Positions 27,228-37,377 of a stretch of 64,000 nt of DNA are shown here, one piece after another. Made by a program: the position numbers and the translations under genes. Below the pieces are notes generated by a model. The model did not search any database, was not told the origin of the DNA, and saw nothing but the letters and a program-made list of their open reading frames with translations. The stretch comes from Gordonia gummivorans (GTDB lineage Bacteria > Actinomycetota > Actinomycetes > Mycobacteriales > Mycobacteriaceae), in NCBI RefSeq assembly GCF_022513585.1, contig NZ_JAKWBF010000026.1, positions 20,651 through 84,650 on the forward strand. Direction: 5' to 3'. Within the stretch, counting starts at the first letter, position 1; every line of letters starts with the position of its first letter.

Positions 27228-28730
27228 TCAGGCCTGCCGGGGTGCGTACACGGCCAGCTGTCGATAGCCGACGCGGAAGCGTGCCTCCCGGTAGCGCTCG
27301 CCGATCTCGCCGTCGTGCGCGATGGTGATCTGATCGTCGACGGCGGCGAAACCGAACTCGGGCACTTGCATCTCGTGGTACAGCCGCGACCGTTCTAACC
27401 GGCCGAGGGCCAGCGCGAGCAGGATTCTGGTGGTCGCCCAGCGGTGATTGGTCTCCAGGATCCGAACGTCGAGCAGTCCGTCGTCGAGTCGGAGCCGACG
27501 CGCCGGGAGGAAACCCGTCGGCTGGTACATCGAGTTGCCGACCAGGAACAGCGATGTCTCGATCTCGGTGCCGTCGACGTTGATTCGGACGTGCGGAGCC
27601 CGTCGCAGGACGCGTAGGACGGCGTAGGCGGTCGCCAGCGGCCGGCTGATGCGACTCTGCAGCCGTGTGCGGGTTCGGACGAACTGCGGGTAGGCGCCGA
27701 TGCTGGCGGTGTTCAGGATGAGCCGGTCGTCGTTGAGCCACACCGTGTCCACGCGGGTGGCGGTGCCCGATCGAATGGCCGTCAGTGTCCGGTTGACGTC
27801 GGTGCAGCCGAGGTCGCGGGCAAAATGGTTGAACGTCCCTGCGGGGAAGACTGCGAGCGGCAGATCGGCGGACAGTGCGATCGCTGCCGCGGTTGCGACG
27901 GTGCCGTCACCGCCGGCGATGCCCAACACCTCGGCCCGAGATGCGGCGTCGCGCAGCACCTCCTCGACGTCGTCGTCGGGAGCGAGTTCGACGATCTCGG
28001 CGGCCGGCAGCATGGCTCGGATCCGGTCGAGAACCCGTGCGCCTTGGCCGTCGCCCGAGGCCGGATTGATCACCACAACAACACCGTTCCCGTCCGGACG
28101 TGCCGTGGTCGGTACCGCGGACGGGGTGGCGAGTGAGATCCGCGGACGGGTGATCGGGGGGACGACCTTGGTGCCGATGGTCGCGATGCTCGCACCGATG
28201 CCCAGGCCGGCCATGACGTCACCGGGGTAGTGCGCCCCGGTCGCGACCCGCGAGATGCCGACCAGCCCGGCCAGCGCCGACAACAGCAGCCCCGCCGGCG
28301 GATTCTCCGCGGCCACCCCGGCCGCGAAGGCCGCCGCGCTCGCGGAGTGTCCCGACGGCAGCGAATTGGATGTCGGCTGTGCGGTGCCGCGTCGAGTGAG
28401 CGGTATCGGGCCGACCAGCGGGCGGTTGCGACGTCGAATCCGTTTGGCCCCCTGATTGGTGACCAGACTGGTCACCGCAAGCGACGCGATGCCACGTGCG
28501 GCACCACGCTGCAGGGTGGGCTGTCCGGACAGAGCCATCCCGGCCGCTATTGCCATCCACAACTTCGAATGATCCGCTGCGTGAGACAGTTTCGGCATTG
28601 TCGCGTCCAGCAACGGGCTGGGGGAGCGGGCGATCGAATCGTAGATCTCCGCGTCGAGCGAGCCGAGCCCGCGAGTGATCTGACGGACCGCTGCCGTGCG
28701 TCGAGCAGTTCTCACGAGTCGGCGTCTCAT
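27228..28730 (-). CDS. PAP2 phosphatase fused to diacylglycerol-kinase-type lipid kinase
   Basis: A 500-residue two-domain protein. Residues about 40-190 are a PAP2-superfamily phosphatase: KRIRRRNRP (motif 1), PSGHSAS (125-131) and SRVATGAHYPGD (160-171, catalytic His). Residues about 215-495 are a DAGK catalytic domain: VVINPASGDG, GGDGTV (273-278), PAGTFNHFARDLG. The pair could remove a phosphate from one lipid and phosphorylate another, for example phosphatidate/diacylglycerol or polyprenyl phosphates; the substrate is unknown. ATG 28730 begins a basic stretch (MRRRLVRTARR). It stands in the place of mmpS3/Rv2197c of M. tuberculosis. Confidence 0.9.
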   Translation of the reverse strand: MRRRLVRTARRTAAVRQITRGLGSLDAEIYDSIARSPSPLLDATMPKLSHAADHSKLWMAIAAGMALSGQPTLQRGAARGIASLAVTSLVTNQGAKRIRRRNRPLVGPIPLTRRGTAQPTSNSLPSGHSASAAAFAAGVAAENPPAGLLLSALAGLVGISRVATGAHYPGDVMAGLGIGASIATIGTKVVPPITRPRISLATPSAVPTTARPDGNGVVVVINPASGDGQGARVLDRIRAMLPAAEIVELAPDDDVEEVLRDAASRAEVLGIAGGDGTVATAAAIALSADLPLAVFPAGTFNHFARDLGCTDVNRTLTAIRSGTATRVDTVWLNDDRLILNTASIGAYPQFVRTRTRLQSRISRPLATAYAVLRVLRRAPHVRINVDGTEIETSLFLVGNSMYQPTGFLPARRLRLDDGLLDVRILETNHRWATTRILLALALGRLERSRLYHEMQVPEFGFAAVDDQITIAHDGEIGERYREARFRVGYRQLAVYAPRQA

Positions 28731-28780
28731 GCCTCCACGTTGTCATACGCCGCGCCACTCGCGAAGCCGGGACAACAGAA

Positions 28781-28811
28781 AGGCGGCATCATCGCGAAGA
28801 TGATGCCGCCT
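28781..28811 (-). terminator. Terminator of the ctaE-qcrCAB operon
   Basis: AGGCGGCATCATC (28781-28793) pairs perfectly with 28799-28811 around GCGAA. The minus strand continues TTCTGTTG, giving a T-rich tail, 15 bp after the qcrB stop. Confidence 0.9.
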
Positions 28812-28826
28812 CACTGATTCTCAGGA

Positions 28827-30449
28827 CTACTCCTCGAACGGATTGCCGCCCTTGGCCTGCAATTCGCGCAGAGCCTTCTGCTCGGCCTTCTCGTTCTCGT
28901 GTTCGGCCTCGACGTGGCGTCGTTGCTGATCCGGCGGATCCGCGGTCAGAATCGATCCGGTACCCGGCGCGCCGGCAGAGCCGAGCTTGTTCATGCGCTT
29001 GGGCAGAGCCATTCCCTCGTAGGGGAGTGGGATCGGGTGACCGTGATCGTCGACCGGGCCGAGGGGCTGGTGCACCTCGATGTACTCGCCCTGCGGCAGA
29101 CGCTTGATCAGGCCGGTCTCGATGCCGTGCGCCAGGACCGCACGGTCGCTGCGTTGCAGCGCCAGTGCCCAGCGGTAGGCGATGAAGTACGCCAGCGGCG
29201 GTACGACGATCAGGCCGATGCGGCCCATCCACGTCGTCGCGTTCAGCGAGATGTGGAACTTCAGCGCGATGATGTCGTTCATGCACGACAGCGTCAGGAT
29301 GATGTAGAAGGACACCGCCATCGCACCGATACCGGTACGCACCGGGACGTCACGCGGACGCTGCAGCAGGTTGTGATGCGCGTCGTCGCCGGTCAGCCGC
29401 TTCTCGATCCACGGGTAGGTGAACATGCCCGCGAACATGATCGTGATGATCACGACCACCCAGAAGATCGCCGGGATCGTGTAGTTGCCCAGATAGAGCT
29501 CCCACGCAGGCATCAGACGGGCCAAACCGTCGGTCCACATCATGTAGATGTCGGGCTGCGACCCGGCCGACACATGCGCCGGGTTGTACGGACCGAGCAC
29601 CCACACCGGGTTGATCTGGAAGATACCCGCCATCAGCGCCAGCACACCGGTCACCATGGCGAACATCGCGCCGCCCTTGGCCGCGAAGACCGGCATGATG
29701 CGCACGCCGACAACGTTCTTCTCGGTACGGCCGGGGCCGGGGAACTGGGTGTGCTTCTGGTACCAGACCAGCGCGAGGTGCGCGCCGATCAGCGCCAGGA
29801 TGATGCCCGGGAACAGCAGGATGTGCAGCACATACATGCGCGGGATGATGATCTCGCCGGGGAAGTCACCGCCGAACAGCGCCCAGTGAATCCAGGTGCC
29901 GACCAACGGAATACCCAGGACGATGCCGCTCATCGCGGCGCGGACGCCGGTGCCCGAGAGCAGGTCGTCGGGGAGCGAGTAGCCGAAGAAACCCTCGAAC
30001 ATCGCCAGGATCAGCAGGAAGCAGCCGATGATCCAGTTGGCCTCACGCGGACGCCGAAAGGCGCCGGTGAAGAAGATGCGCAGCATGTGGATGATGATCG
30101 ACGCGGCGAACAGCAGCGCGGCCCAGTGGTGGATCTGCCGGACGAACAGACCGCCGCGCACCTCGAAGGAGATGTTCAGGGTGGTCTCGTAGGCCTTGGT
30201 CATCATCACGCCGTTGAGCGGCTGATAGGCGCCGTCGTAGATGACCTCGCTCATCGACGGGTCGAAGAACAGGGTCAGGTAGACGCCGGAGATCAGCAGG
30301 ATGATGAAGCTGTAGAGCGCGACCTCACCCAGCAGGAAGGACCAGTGCGTCGGGAAGACTTTGTTGATCTGACGACGCATGCCGGCGGCGAGGTGGTACC
30401 TCGAGTCCACCTCTTCGGCCTGCGCGCCGAGACGGTCGGCGATGGTCAT
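28827..30449 (-). CDS. qcrB: Cytochrome bc1 complex cytochrome b subunit QcrB
   Basis: Menaquinol-oxidising subunit of bc1, carrying hemes bL and bH. The 540-residue membrane protein has heme ligands in [17 protein letters not shown] and in the later WIHWALFGG to [18 protein letters not shown] helices. The Qo-site region ([11 protein letters not shown]) and the long C-terminal cytosolic extension of actinobacterial QcrB are also present. ATG overlaps the qcrA stop as ATGA. QcrB is the target of telacebec-type inhibitors in mycobacteria. Last gene of the operon. Confidence 0.97.
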   Translation of the reverse strand: MTIADRLGAQAEEVDSRYHLAAGMRRQINKVFPTHWSFLLGEVALYSFIILLISGVYLTLFFDPSMSEVIYDGAYQPLNGVMMTKAYETTLNISFEVRGGLFVRQIHHWAALLFAASIIIHMLRIFFTGAFRRPREANWIIGCFLLILAMFEGFFGYSLPDDLLSGTGVRAAMSGIVLGIPLVGTWIHWALFGGDFPGEIIIPRMYVLHILLFPGIILALIGAHLALVWYQKHTQFPGPGRTEKNVVGVRIMPVFAAKGGAMFAMVTGVLALMAGIFQINPVWVLGPYNPAHVSAGSQPDIYMMWTDGLARLMPAWELYLGNYTIPAIFWVVVIITIMFAGMFTYPWIEKRLTGDDAHHNLLQRPRDVPVRTGIGAMAVSFYIILTLSCMNDIIALKFHISLNATTWMGRIGLIVVPPLAYFIAYRWALALQRSDRAVLAHGIETGLIKRLPQGEYIEVHQPLGPVDDHGHPIPLPYEGMALPKRMNKLGSAGAPGTGSILTADPPDQQRRHVEAEHENEKAEQKALRELQAKGGNPFEE

Positions 30450-31591
30450 GACTTACGCTCCCAGAATGCTGGTCCGACGGGCTCGATGAAGTCGCCTGCA
30501 GCGACCAGGTAGCCCTCATTGTTCACCGTTATCGGCAGCTGTGCCAGTGCCCGTGCCGCCGGACCGAAGACCGGTTTCGCGAACTCCAGCGCGTTGAACT
30601 GCGACTGATGGCACGGGCAGAGGATGCGGTTGGTGCGCTGCTCGTACAGCGAGGTCGGGCAGCCGAGGTGGCTGCACACCTTGGTGTAGGCGAAGTAGTC
30701 GCCGTAGTTGAAGCTCTCCTGGCCCTTGCGCTTGATGGCGTGCGCGGCGTCTTCGGGACGGAGCCGGATGAGCATGACCGGGTTGCGAACCGCACGCAGG
30801 CTCTGCAGCAGTGCGTGGCGTGAATGCTCGGTCTCGCCGTATCCGTCGGACACCCGCCACGGGAACACGGTCTCCATCGCGCCGGCGTCGAGATCCTCGG
30901 GACGCACGAGCGCGACCCGCCACGGGTCACCGGTGTCACGGCGCAGGTAGACGGTCTCCTTGGGCTGACCCGGAGGGGGAGTCCAGCCGGATGTCCAGAG
31001 CGGCGAGTTGTCGCCCTCGGCCCACGGGTTCTTGATGAGGCCGCCGACGAAGGCGATCAGACCGGTGAACGCGAACGCTCCCAGGCCGAAGGCCGCCGAG
31101 CCCAGGATCATCTTGCGACGACCGAGCGTCGAGGTCTTACCGGAGTCGGCGAGTTCGGCGACGATGGTCTTCTTGTCGACCTCCGACGATCCGCCGTCGT
31201 GCCGGTCCTGCACCGAGATCTCGGCCGGCAGGAACTTCTTGGTGATGAGGACCAGTGCGATACCGATGGAGAGCACCGAGAGCCCGAACGTGATGCCGAG
31301 CAGCGGGGTGTTCAGGGTGTAGCGCCAGTAGTCGGCTTCGTCGGGGAGAGTGAATTCCCAGTGGTTCCAGATGAAGATGATGAAGCAGGCGATCGCCGAG
31401 ATTCCCGAGATGGTGAACCAGATCGCGACCTGCCGTTCGGCACGCTTCTCGACCTTGGACCCCGGCTCCGGGTAGCGCTCGGAGCGGTGGATGATCTCGA
31501 CACCGTCGAGATTGGTGCCGAGCTTGACCAGCTCTTCCGAGCTCATCTGGTCGAGTTCGTCCTTCGAAGGGCTGCTTTTGTCGCTGCTCAT
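30446..31591 (-). CDS. qcrA: Rieske iron-sulfur subunit QcrA
   Basis: A 381-residue subunit carrying a [2Fe-2S] cluster: CSHLGC and CPCHQSQF provide two Cys and two His plus the disulfide. As in other actinobacteria it has three N-terminal transmembrane helices ([41 protein letters not shown], and one near [18 protein letters not shown]) rather than one. ATG 31591 overlaps the qcrC stop as ATGA; the frame to 31648 lies inside qcrC. Passes electrons from menaquinol to QcrC. Confidence 0.96.
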   Translation of the reverse strand: MSSDKSSPSKDELDQMSSEELVKLGTNLDGVEIIHRSERYPEPGSKVEKRAERQVAIWFTISGISAIACFIIFIWNHWEFTLPDEADYWRYTLNTPLLGITFGLSVLSIGIALVLITKKFLPAEISVQDRHDGGSSEVDKKTIVAELADSGKTSTLGRRKMILGSAAFGLGAFAFTGLIAFVGGLIKNPWAEGDNSPLWTSGWTPPPGQPKETVYLRRDTGDPWRVALVRPEDLDAGAMETVFPWRVSDGYGETEHSRHALLQSLRAVRNPVMLIRLRPEDAAHAIKRKGQESFNYGDYFAYTKVCSHLGCPTSLYEQRTNRILCPCHQSQFNALEFAKPVFGPAARALAQLPITVNNEGYLVAAGDFIEPVGPAFWERKS

Positions 31592-32460
31592 GCGCGAGAT
31601 CCCATCCACATGGCGGAGGCCACCACGGCGACGACTCCGACAAACCACATCACCATGCCCTCACTGACGGGGCCGAAACCGCCGATGCCGAACCCGCCCT
31701 GGGGTTTGGACTCGGTCACGTACTTGATGAAGCCGATGATGTCCTTTTTCTCTTCGTACGACAGCTGCCGATTCGAGAACTTGGGCATGTTCTGCGGTCC
31801 GGTCAGCATCGCGGTGTAGATCTGCTGTTCGGTCACACCGTCGAGGTTGGGTGCGAACTTGCCCGAAGACAGCGCGCCGCCACGTCCGGTGAAGTTGTGA
31901 CAGGACGCGCAGTTCAGACGGAAGAGCTCGCTGCCGCGGCCGAGGCGCTCGCCACGAAGCGCTTCGCCGTCCTCGGGGGCGCGAGTCGGGCCGCCACCTT
32001 CGGACTGGATGTAGGCGCCGAGCTGGTCGATCTGCGCGGTGGTGAACTTCGGTGGCTTGCGCAATGCCTGTGCTTCACCGCGAGCTGCGGGCATACGACC
32101 GGTGGACACCTGGAAGTACACCGCAGCATCGCCGACGCCGAGCAGTGACGGACCGCGGTCGGGCACGCCCTGCAGGTTGGCGCCGTGGCAGGTGATGCAG
32201 GAGGTCTCGTAGAGCTTGCGGCCATCCTGGATGACGGCGAGATCGCTCGGGTCGGCGGTCGCGACCTGTGCGTTCGGCGACAGCACGGAGGCGAGCACAC
32301 CGGCCAGCATCAAGCCCGCGAGCAGCAGCAATGCCCCACTGGCACGCCGACGCAGCTTGCGGCGAGCGCGCGCCTTGCGGGCCGTGGCCTTGTTTGCCAC
32401 TGAGGCGGTGACCTCTGGACCGGCGTCGCTATCCGACGATCGCGGTGGAGATGAACTCAT
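31588..32460 (-). CDS. qcrC: Di-heme cytochrome c subunit QcrC
   Basis: A 290-residue protein with two CXXCH heme c sites (CITCH and CASCH). A basic N-terminus with a signal-anchor helix ([19 protein letters not shown]) and a C-terminal membrane helix ([18 protein letters not shown]) bracket the heme domains. The covalent di-heme arm replaces soluble cytochrome c and passes electrons straight to CtaC, the mark of the actinobacterial supercomplex. AGAGAG precedes ATG 32460. Met ligands are likely near GRMPAARGE and NMPKFSNRQ. Confidence 0.96.
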   Translation of the reverse strand: MSSSPPRSSDSDAGPEVTASVANKATARKARARRKLRRRASGALLLLAGLMLAGVLASVLSPNAQVATADPSDLAVIQDGRKLYETSCITCHGANLQGVPDRGPSLLGVGDAAVYFQVSTGRMPAARGEAQALRKPPKFTTAQIDQLGAYIQSEGGGPTRAPEDGEALRGERLGRGSELFRLNCASCHNFTGRGGALSSGKFAPNLDGVTEQQIYTAMLTGPQNMPKFSNRQLSYEEKKDIIGFIKYVTESKPQGGFGIGGFGPVSEGMVMWFVGVVAVVASAMWMGSRA

Positions 32461-32573
32461 CTGTGACTCTCTACTAAGCGGACGGACTGTGTTGTTGTGC
32501 GTGCGGGTGGTCCCGCGGGGGCTGAAGCGTTATCCGGGCCGCGAGAGCGCGGGCTGGTGCGCTGCGGCCGATG

Positions 32574-33191
32574 TCATCGGACGAAGTAGATCGTGACGAA
32601 GAGGCCGATCCAGACGATGTCGACGAAGTGCCAGTAGTACGAGACGACGATCGCGGCTGTCGCCTGTGCCGGGGTGAACTTCGACAGTTTGGTGCGGATC
32701 AGCAGGAAGATGAAGGCGACGAGACCACCGATGACGTGCAGGCCGTGGAATCCGGTGGCCATGTAGAAGACCGAACCGTAGGCGCTCGACGAGAGGGTCG
32801 TGCCCTCGTGCACCAGGTGGTAGTACTCGTAGCCCTGACCGGCAACGAAGAACGAGCCCATCAGGAAGGTCAGTACGTACCAGCGCCGCAGTCCGAAGAC
32901 GTCGCCACGCTCGGCCGCGAACACACCCATCTGGCAGGTCACCGACGACAGGATCAGCACCGTGGTGACCGGGATCGCCAACGCGAGATTCAGCTCGGTC
33001 GGCTCGGCCGGCCAGCCGATGTCGGCAGGTGAGTTCGCCCGGGCCACGAAGTACATCGCGAACAGACCGGCGAAGAACATGAGCTCGCTGGACAACCACA
33101 CGATGGTGCCGACGCTGACCATATTGGGCCGGTTCAGCGAGTGCACGCGCGAGGTGATGGCTGTTCCTGAGGTTCCTACAGCGCTTGTCAC
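32574..33191 (-). CDS. ctaE: Cytochrome c oxidase subunit III, CtaE
   Basis: A 205-residue subunit with five hydrophobic helices and the family sequences [39 protein letters not shown] and [22 protein letters not shown] 33191 is taken as start because CATACT (33198-33203) lies 6 nt upstream and the length fits M. tuberculosis CtaE (203). A frame open to 33590 has no support. First gene of the ctaE-qcrC-qcrA-qcrB operon, 113 bp before qcrC. Confidence 0.95.
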   Translation of the reverse strand: MTSAVGTSGTAITSRVHSLNRPNMVSVGTIVWLSSELMFFAGLFAMYFVARANSPADIGWPAEPTELNLALAIPVTTVLILSSVTCQMGVFAAERGDVFGLRRWYVLTFLMGSFFVAGQGYEYYHLVHEGTTLSSSAYGSVFYMATGFHGLHVIGGLVAFIFLLIRTKLSKFTPAQATAAIVVSYYWHFVDIVWIGLFVTIYFVR

Positions 33192-33197
33192 AGATGA

Positions 33198-33203
33198 AGT
33201 ATG
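33198..33203 (-). promoter_or_regulatory. -10 element of the ctaE-qcrCAB operon
   Basis: CATACT on the minus strand, 6 nt before GTG 33191, giving a leaderless ctaE mRNA. No ribosome site is seen, consistent with this. Confidence 0.5.
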
Positions 33204-33347
33204 ACGGTTCGTAGTAAGCGGTGACCACTTGGGTCGGAAATTGGTCGGAACTATTTCTCTCCGCGCAGGTGGGGGCCATGATCGGGGAGGCCCGGCGTGT
33301 CCCGCCGACGGCAGTCGCGCACCGTCGATGTGGTTGGCTGGAACGCA

Positions 33348-33839
33348 ATGAAGCGGAATCATCAAGACGGTGTCACGCCGGGTTCGCGGGATCTCAACGG
33401 CCGCGTGGTGCAGCCCGGCCGGTGGGCCCGGCTGCGGAGTCGTTTCGGTGGGGCCGGCCCGGTTGCGCCGCTGTCGGTCGACGACGCGGACCTCGTCGTC
33501 GTCGCAGGTTCCGACGACGACGCCGTCGCGAGTTCCACGGCGCTCGCCGAGTCGTCGTGGCGGCCCGACGACGAGGTGGTCCTGCGACACATTCTCCGTC
33601 TACCGGTGCATCGGAGTGCGGAAGCGGTGTCGATCGCTGCGCTCGATGGGTATGTCCGCGTAGAGCAAGGGGGTGGGTCGATCAGCGGAGATGATGGCCA
33701 TGCCCTGGTGGTGTTGGCCAGAGTTCAGCAACTCGACGCCATGCATCTGTCGCAGGAGCGGTCGAGGATGGCCAGCCTCGGGTCGCGGCATGGTGGCGTC
33801 GCACTGTGCTGGCATGTCCTGCAGCGCCCGCCCACCTGA
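33348..33839 (+). CDS. Hypothetical protein, 163 aa, possibly RraB-like
   Basis: The frame has actinobacterial codon use. Its C-terminal half [32 protein letters not shown] faintly resembles the closing part of RraB (ribonuclease E inhibitor) proteins, where an Arg-His-Gly-Gly segment follows a helix. The N-terminal half has [19 protein letters not shown], like the Asp-rich start of that family. I do not consider the assignment secure. ATG 33348 begins MKRNHQDGV; the frame extends up to 33297. It lies between divergent ctaE and trpD, where M. tuberculosis has no gene. Confidence 0.55.
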   Translation: MKRNHQDGVTPGSRDLNGRVVQPGRWARLRSRFGGAGPVAPLSVDDADLVVVAGSDDDAVASSTALAESSWRPDDEVVLRHILRLPVHRSAEAVSIAALDGYVRVEQGGGSISGDDGHALVVLARVQQLDAMHLSQERSRMASLGSRHGGVALCWHVLQRPPT

Positions 33840-33871
33840 CATCGCCGGGAATCGGGTGGTTCGAGATGGCC

Positions 33872-33877
33872 TAGGCT
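33872..33877 (+). promoter_or_regulatory. -10 element of trpD
   Basis: TAGGCT ends 8 nt before GTG 33886, leaderless spacing at the long end of the usual range. Confidence 0.35.
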
Positions 33878-33885
33878 GTAACCCC

Positions 33886-34965
33886 GTGAGCAGCGCCCAG
33901 ACTCCGCCCGCATCCGCGTACACGTGGCCACAGATCCTCGGCAAGGTCACCGATCGACATGACCTGTCCGCGCAGGAAGCCGCCTGGGCGATGAACGAGA
34001 TCATGACCGACAGCGCCACCGGCGCACAGATCGCGGCCTTCGGTGTCGGCGTCAAGATGAAGGGCGCCGCGCCCGACGAGCTCATCGGCCTGGCGAATGC
34101 GATGTTGTCGCACGCGACCCTGGTCGAGGTGTCGCGCCCCGCGGTCGACGTCGTCGGAACCGGTGGTGACCGGTCGCACACCGTCAACATCTCCACGATG
34201 ACGTCGATCGTGATCGCTGCCGCGGGTGTCCCGGTGGTCAAACACGGCAACCGCGCGGCGTCGTCGAAGAGTGGTGGCGCGGACGTCCTGGAGGCACTCG
34301 GCGTCGCCATCTCGCTGGACGCGAGCGGAGTAGCCCGCTGCGTGGACGAACTGGGTATCGGATTCTGCTTTGCCCCGGTGTTCCACCCGGCGTTCCGGTT
34401 CACCGGTCCGCCGCGCAAGGAGATCGGTATCCCGACCGTGTTCAACGTTCTCGGTCCGCTGACCAACCCGGCGCGGCCCGCGCGCGGATTGATCGGGTGC
34501 GCGTTCGCGGACCTGGCGCCGGTGCTCGCCCGGGCGTTCGCCGACCGGGGAGCTGCGGCCCTGGTGGTACGCGGTGACGACGGACTGGACGAACTGACGA
34601 CCACGACGACCTCGACGGTCTGGCAGGTCGCCGACGGCCAGGTCACTCAGCTGTCGATCGACCCACTCGATCTCGGCATCGAACGCGTCGAATTGTCTGC
34701 GCTGCAAGGTGGCGACGCGACGGTCAACGCGGCGATCGCCCGAGACCTCTTCGCCGGGACCCAGGGTGCCGTGCGCGATGCCGTGTTGCTCAATGCGGCC
34801 GGCGCGATCGTGGCCTTCGAGCAGAGTGCTCCGCTGACTCAGGACGGGCTGACCGAAGCGTTCCGGGCAGCGCGTGCGCGTGCCGCCGAGGCCATCGATT
34901 CGGGTGCGGCACAAGAACTTCTGCAGCGATGGGCCCAGCTCTCGAGCGAACTGGCCGCCGGCTGA
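33886..34965 (+). CDS. trpD: Anthranilate phosphoribosyltransferase TrpD
   Basis: Second step of tryptophan synthesis: joins anthranilate and PRPP. The 359-residue protein has the PRPP site [14 protein letters not shown], the [21 protein letters not shown] segment, and [13 protein letters not shown] 33886 starts VSSAQTPPA; the frame open to 33673 is the preceding gene's shadow. It is separate from the other trp genes, as in M. tuberculosis (Rv2192c). Convergent with the RAM-domain gene, 16 bp between stops. Confidence 0.96.
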   Translation: MSSAQTPPASAYTWPQILGKVTDRHDLSAQEAAWAMNEIMTDSATGAQIAAFGVGVKMKGAAPDELIGLANAMLSHATLVEVSRPAVDVVGTGGDRSHTVNISTMTSIVIAAAGVPVVKHGNRAASSKSGGADVLEALGVAISLDASGVARCVDELGIGFCFAPVFHPAFRFTGPPRKEIGIPTVFNVLGPLTNPARPARGLIGCAFADLAPVLARAFADRGAAALVVRGDDGLDELTTTTTSTVWQVADGQVTQLSIDPLDLGIERVELSALQGGDATVNAAIARDLFAGTQGAVRDAVLLNAAGAIVAFEQSAPLTQDGLTEAFRAARARAAEAIDSGAAQELLQRWAQLSSELAAG

Positions 34966-34981
34966 TCGCGCGCAGGCAGGC

Positions 34982-35260
34982 TCACTCCTCGCCGATGGAG
35001 AAGCCGCCCTCGGTGTCGGATCGGGAGTAGCTGCGGAACGCGATGTGGGTCGCGCTGTGCAACACACCCGGCAGCCGGTTGATCCGGCCGGTGACGACCT
35101 CGGCGATCTGCTCGTGGTCGCGCACCCGGATCTTGGCGATGAGATCGACGTCGCCCGCGCACGAGTAGACCTCGGCGACACCGGGGATGTCGGCGACCGC
35201 CTGCGCGGTCTCCGGGATCTGATGAACGTCGGCCGAGATGAGCACGATGGCGGTGATCAT
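34982..35260 (-). CDS. Stand-alone Lrp/AsnC ligand-binding (RAM) domain protein
   Basis: A 92-residue protein consisting only of the RAM/ACT-like domain: MITAIVLISADVHQIPETAQ, GVAEVYSCAGDVDLIAKIRV, and TGRINRLPGVLHSATHIAF. It lacks the DNA-binding helix-turn-helix of full Lrp proteins, so it may bind an amino acid or modulate other Lrp proteins. ATG 35260 has TACTGT (35268-35273) 7 nt upstream. GTG 35269 is in frame but falls within that hexamer. Neighbour of trpD, in a tail-to-tail arrangement. Confidence 0.88.
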   Translation of the reverse strand: MITAIVLISADVHQIPETAQAVADIPGVAEVYSCAGDVDLIAKIRVRDHEQIAEVVTGRINRLPGVLHSATHIAFRSYSRSDTEGGFSIGEE

Positions 35261-35267
35261 GGGTGTC

Positions 35268-35273
35268 ACAGTA
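35268..35273 (-). promoter_or_regulatory. -10 element of the RAM-domain gene
   Basis: TACTGT on the minus strand, 7 nt before ATG 35260, leaderless spacing. Confidence 0.45.
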
Positions 35274-35325
35274 GAACATCTCGCGAGCATGTCGGGGCAC
35301 CGTCAACGACTTGCCGAGTTCCTGA

Positions 35326-37146
35326 TCAGCTTGCGCGCAGGGCTGCCGTGGACGCACTCCGTGTGGTCGTGTCGCGGGCGCGCTGGGCCGTCGCGGACCA
35401 GGACAGCCACCGCACAGCCGAGCGAGACGGCAGCGCAAGGGATTCGGTGCAGGACACGATCCGCGCGTCCGGTTCGGTGATCCACCGGTAGAGCAGCGCC
35501 GCTTCCTCCGCGTTGGCGCCGAGCAGCGGGCCCTCGGCAGGTACCACCGTTTCGGCGGCCGCGACGAGCGCCTCGACCACCGGCATCGGCGCGACGCCAC
35601 GGATCGCGACCCCCGCGCTGGCGAGGCGGCCGTGTCGGATCACCGCGAACTCCCAGCCTCCCGTGCTGTGGGGCCGGGCTGCGACGAACTCGGCGATCGT
35701 GCACAGGGCGCTCAGCCGCTGACAGCGGGCGAGGGCGTCGATGGTCAGTGCGAGGCGGTCGCGGTGCCGGGCGGCCGTCTCGAACAACTGGGCTTGTGCC
35801 GCCGCGCCGATCCGGTCCGCCAGGTCCTCGAGGAGATCGTCGGACTCGCCGCGCAGCAGTCGGCATGCCGCGGTCACCCGGGGCAGATAGTCGGGCACCG
35901 TCTGCGGCTCGGTCGACGCCGCCCGACACTGCCCGGGGTGCGGCAGCGCGCCCGCCGGTGTGGGGGAGTCCAGGCGACACCAGTGGTAGCCCCCGGACCT
36001 CGTCCGGCCGGTGCAGGTGCGCAGGCCGGCCGCAGCCGAGATGACGTCGGCGATCGTCGCGGCGGTGGTTCGGTTGCCGATCGGGCCGATGGCCTCGTCT
36101 GTCGGGGTGCGGGACACCTTGAGCCGGGGAAAGCGCTCAGCGGTCACGACGATCCACCAACCGCGGTGCGGCTGAGTGGATTTCCGGTTGTAAGCGGGTG
36201 CGTGTGCGGCGAGTAGCCGCAGTTCGCGGACCGCGGCCTCGAGTCCGTGACTGCATTCGACGTGATCGACGCGCTGCGCGAGCATCACCATCTCGCCCAT
36301 CCGACGGCGCGGGTCGTTGCCGGTGAAGTAGGACCGCACGCGCCGTCGGAGGTCGACCGCGGTGCCGACATAGAGGACCTCGTCGGAGGGCCCACGAAAG
36401 AGGTAGACGCCGGGTCGGGCCGGCACCCGGTCGGCGAGATGGCGTTTGGCCCTTAGCCGGGGGTCGGTGCGAGGGAGATAGTCGGTCAGGTCGCGCACGC
36501 TGTACACGCCCTGGTTGCCGACGCGCTCGAGGAGGTGGTGGAACACCTCGACGGTGGCACGCGCATCGTCGAGTGCGCGGTGAGTGGGGCGGACCGAGAC
36601 GTCGAAGAGGTCGGCGAGGGCCGACAGCCGCACCGTCGGGGCCTCGTCGCGGTGCAGGATGCGGCGCGCCATGGTGACCGTGCACAGCGTCAGCGAGAAC
36701 GGCCACTCCAGATGCAGTCGCAGCGCGTTGCGGCGCAGGAAACCCATGTCGAAGCGGGCGTTGTGTGCCACCAGGATCGACCCGCGGGCGAACTCGATGA
36801 ATGCGGGAAGCACCTCTCCGATCCGCGGGGCCGCGCTCACCATGGCGTGCGTGATGCCTGTCAGCGTGACGATCTGCGGCGGAATGGACCGCTCCGGGTC
36901 CACCAGCGTCGCGAACTCGCCGAGCACCTCGCCGCCGCGGATCTTGACCGCCCCGATCTCGGTGATGCGATCACCGTCCGGGCTCGATCCGGTGGTTTCG
37001 AGGTCGACGACGACGAGAGTGGTGTCGAAGAGTGCGCGATCGCTGAAGTCGTTGGCGAGGCCGGCGGGACCGTTGTTCAGTTCGTCGGCGAGATCTCCGA
37101 AGGTGAGCTGACCGGAGTCCACCGCATGACGACCACTCTGCATCAT
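35326..37146 (-). CDS. DEDD exonuclease fused to GIY-YIG (UvrC/Cho-like) endonuclease
   Basis: A 606-residue nuclease equivalent to Rv2191. The N-terminal DEDDh exonuclease (like DNA polymerase III epsilon) has VVVDLETTG (Asp48, Glu50), VAHNARFDMGFLRR and HRALDDARATVEV. A GIY-YIG domain follows at about 246-325 (GVYLF, then VLYVGTAVDLRRRVRSYF). The remainder is a less defined UvrC-like region. Such proteins cut near bulky lesions, and the exonuclease may trim. ATG 37146 is 7 nt after TAGTGT, and a near-perfect SOS box covers that promoter, so induction by DNA damage is likely. Confidence 0.92.
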   Translation of the reverse strand: MMQSGRHAVDSGQLTFGDLADELNNGPAGLANDFSDRALFDTTLVVVDLETTGSSPDGDRITEIGAVKIRGGEVLGEFATLVDPERSIPPQIVTLTGITHAMVSAAPRIGEVLPAFIEFARGSILVAHNARFDMGFLRRNALRLHLEWPFSLTLCTVTMARRILHRDEAPTVRLSALADLFDVSVRPTHRALDDARATVEVFHHLLERVGNQGVYSVRDLTDYLPRTDPRLRAKRHLADRVPARPGVYLFRGPSDEVLYVGTAVDLRRRVRSYFTGNDPRRRMGEMVMLAQRVDHVECSHGLEAAVRELRLLAAHAPAYNRKSTQPHRGWWIVVTAERFPRLKVSRTPTDEAIGPIGNRTTAATIADVISAAAGLRTCTGRTRSGGYHWCRLDSPTPAGALPHPGQCRAASTEPQTVPDYLPRVTAACRLLRGESDDLLEDLADRIGAAAQAQLFETAARHRDRLALTIDALARCQRLSALCTIAEFVAARPHSTGGWEFAVIRHGRLASAGVAIRGVAPMPVVEALVAAAETVVPAEGPLLGANAEEAALLYRWITEPDARIVSCTESLALPSRSAVRWLSWSATAQRARDTTTRSASTAALRAS

Positions 37147-37149
37147 GTG

Positions 37150-37165
37150 GCGAACACTAGTTCGA
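37150..37165 (-). promoter_or_regulatory. LexA (SOS) box on the nuclease promoter
   Basis: On the minus strand TCGAAC-TAGT-GTTCGC, 11 of 12 matches to the actinobacterial box TCGAAC-n4-GTTCGA. It overlaps the -10 TAGTGT (37154-37159), a position suited to repression. Confidence 0.7.
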
Positions 37166-37377
37166 CGGCCCGACAAGTTGCTGCAGTGACACCAGCGACC
37201 CCGGATAACCGCAGTGGCAGTTGTGATCGACGGAGTTTGTCGGAGGGTGCCCCTAGTGTCCAGATCTGAGCGGAGCCTGTCGTCGACGCAGGTACCGCCC
37301 GGCGCAGTGGACAGATGACCCACCCGCCAACACGCTGACGACATCCCGACAAGGGCAAAATGAGATGGAGATCACAA

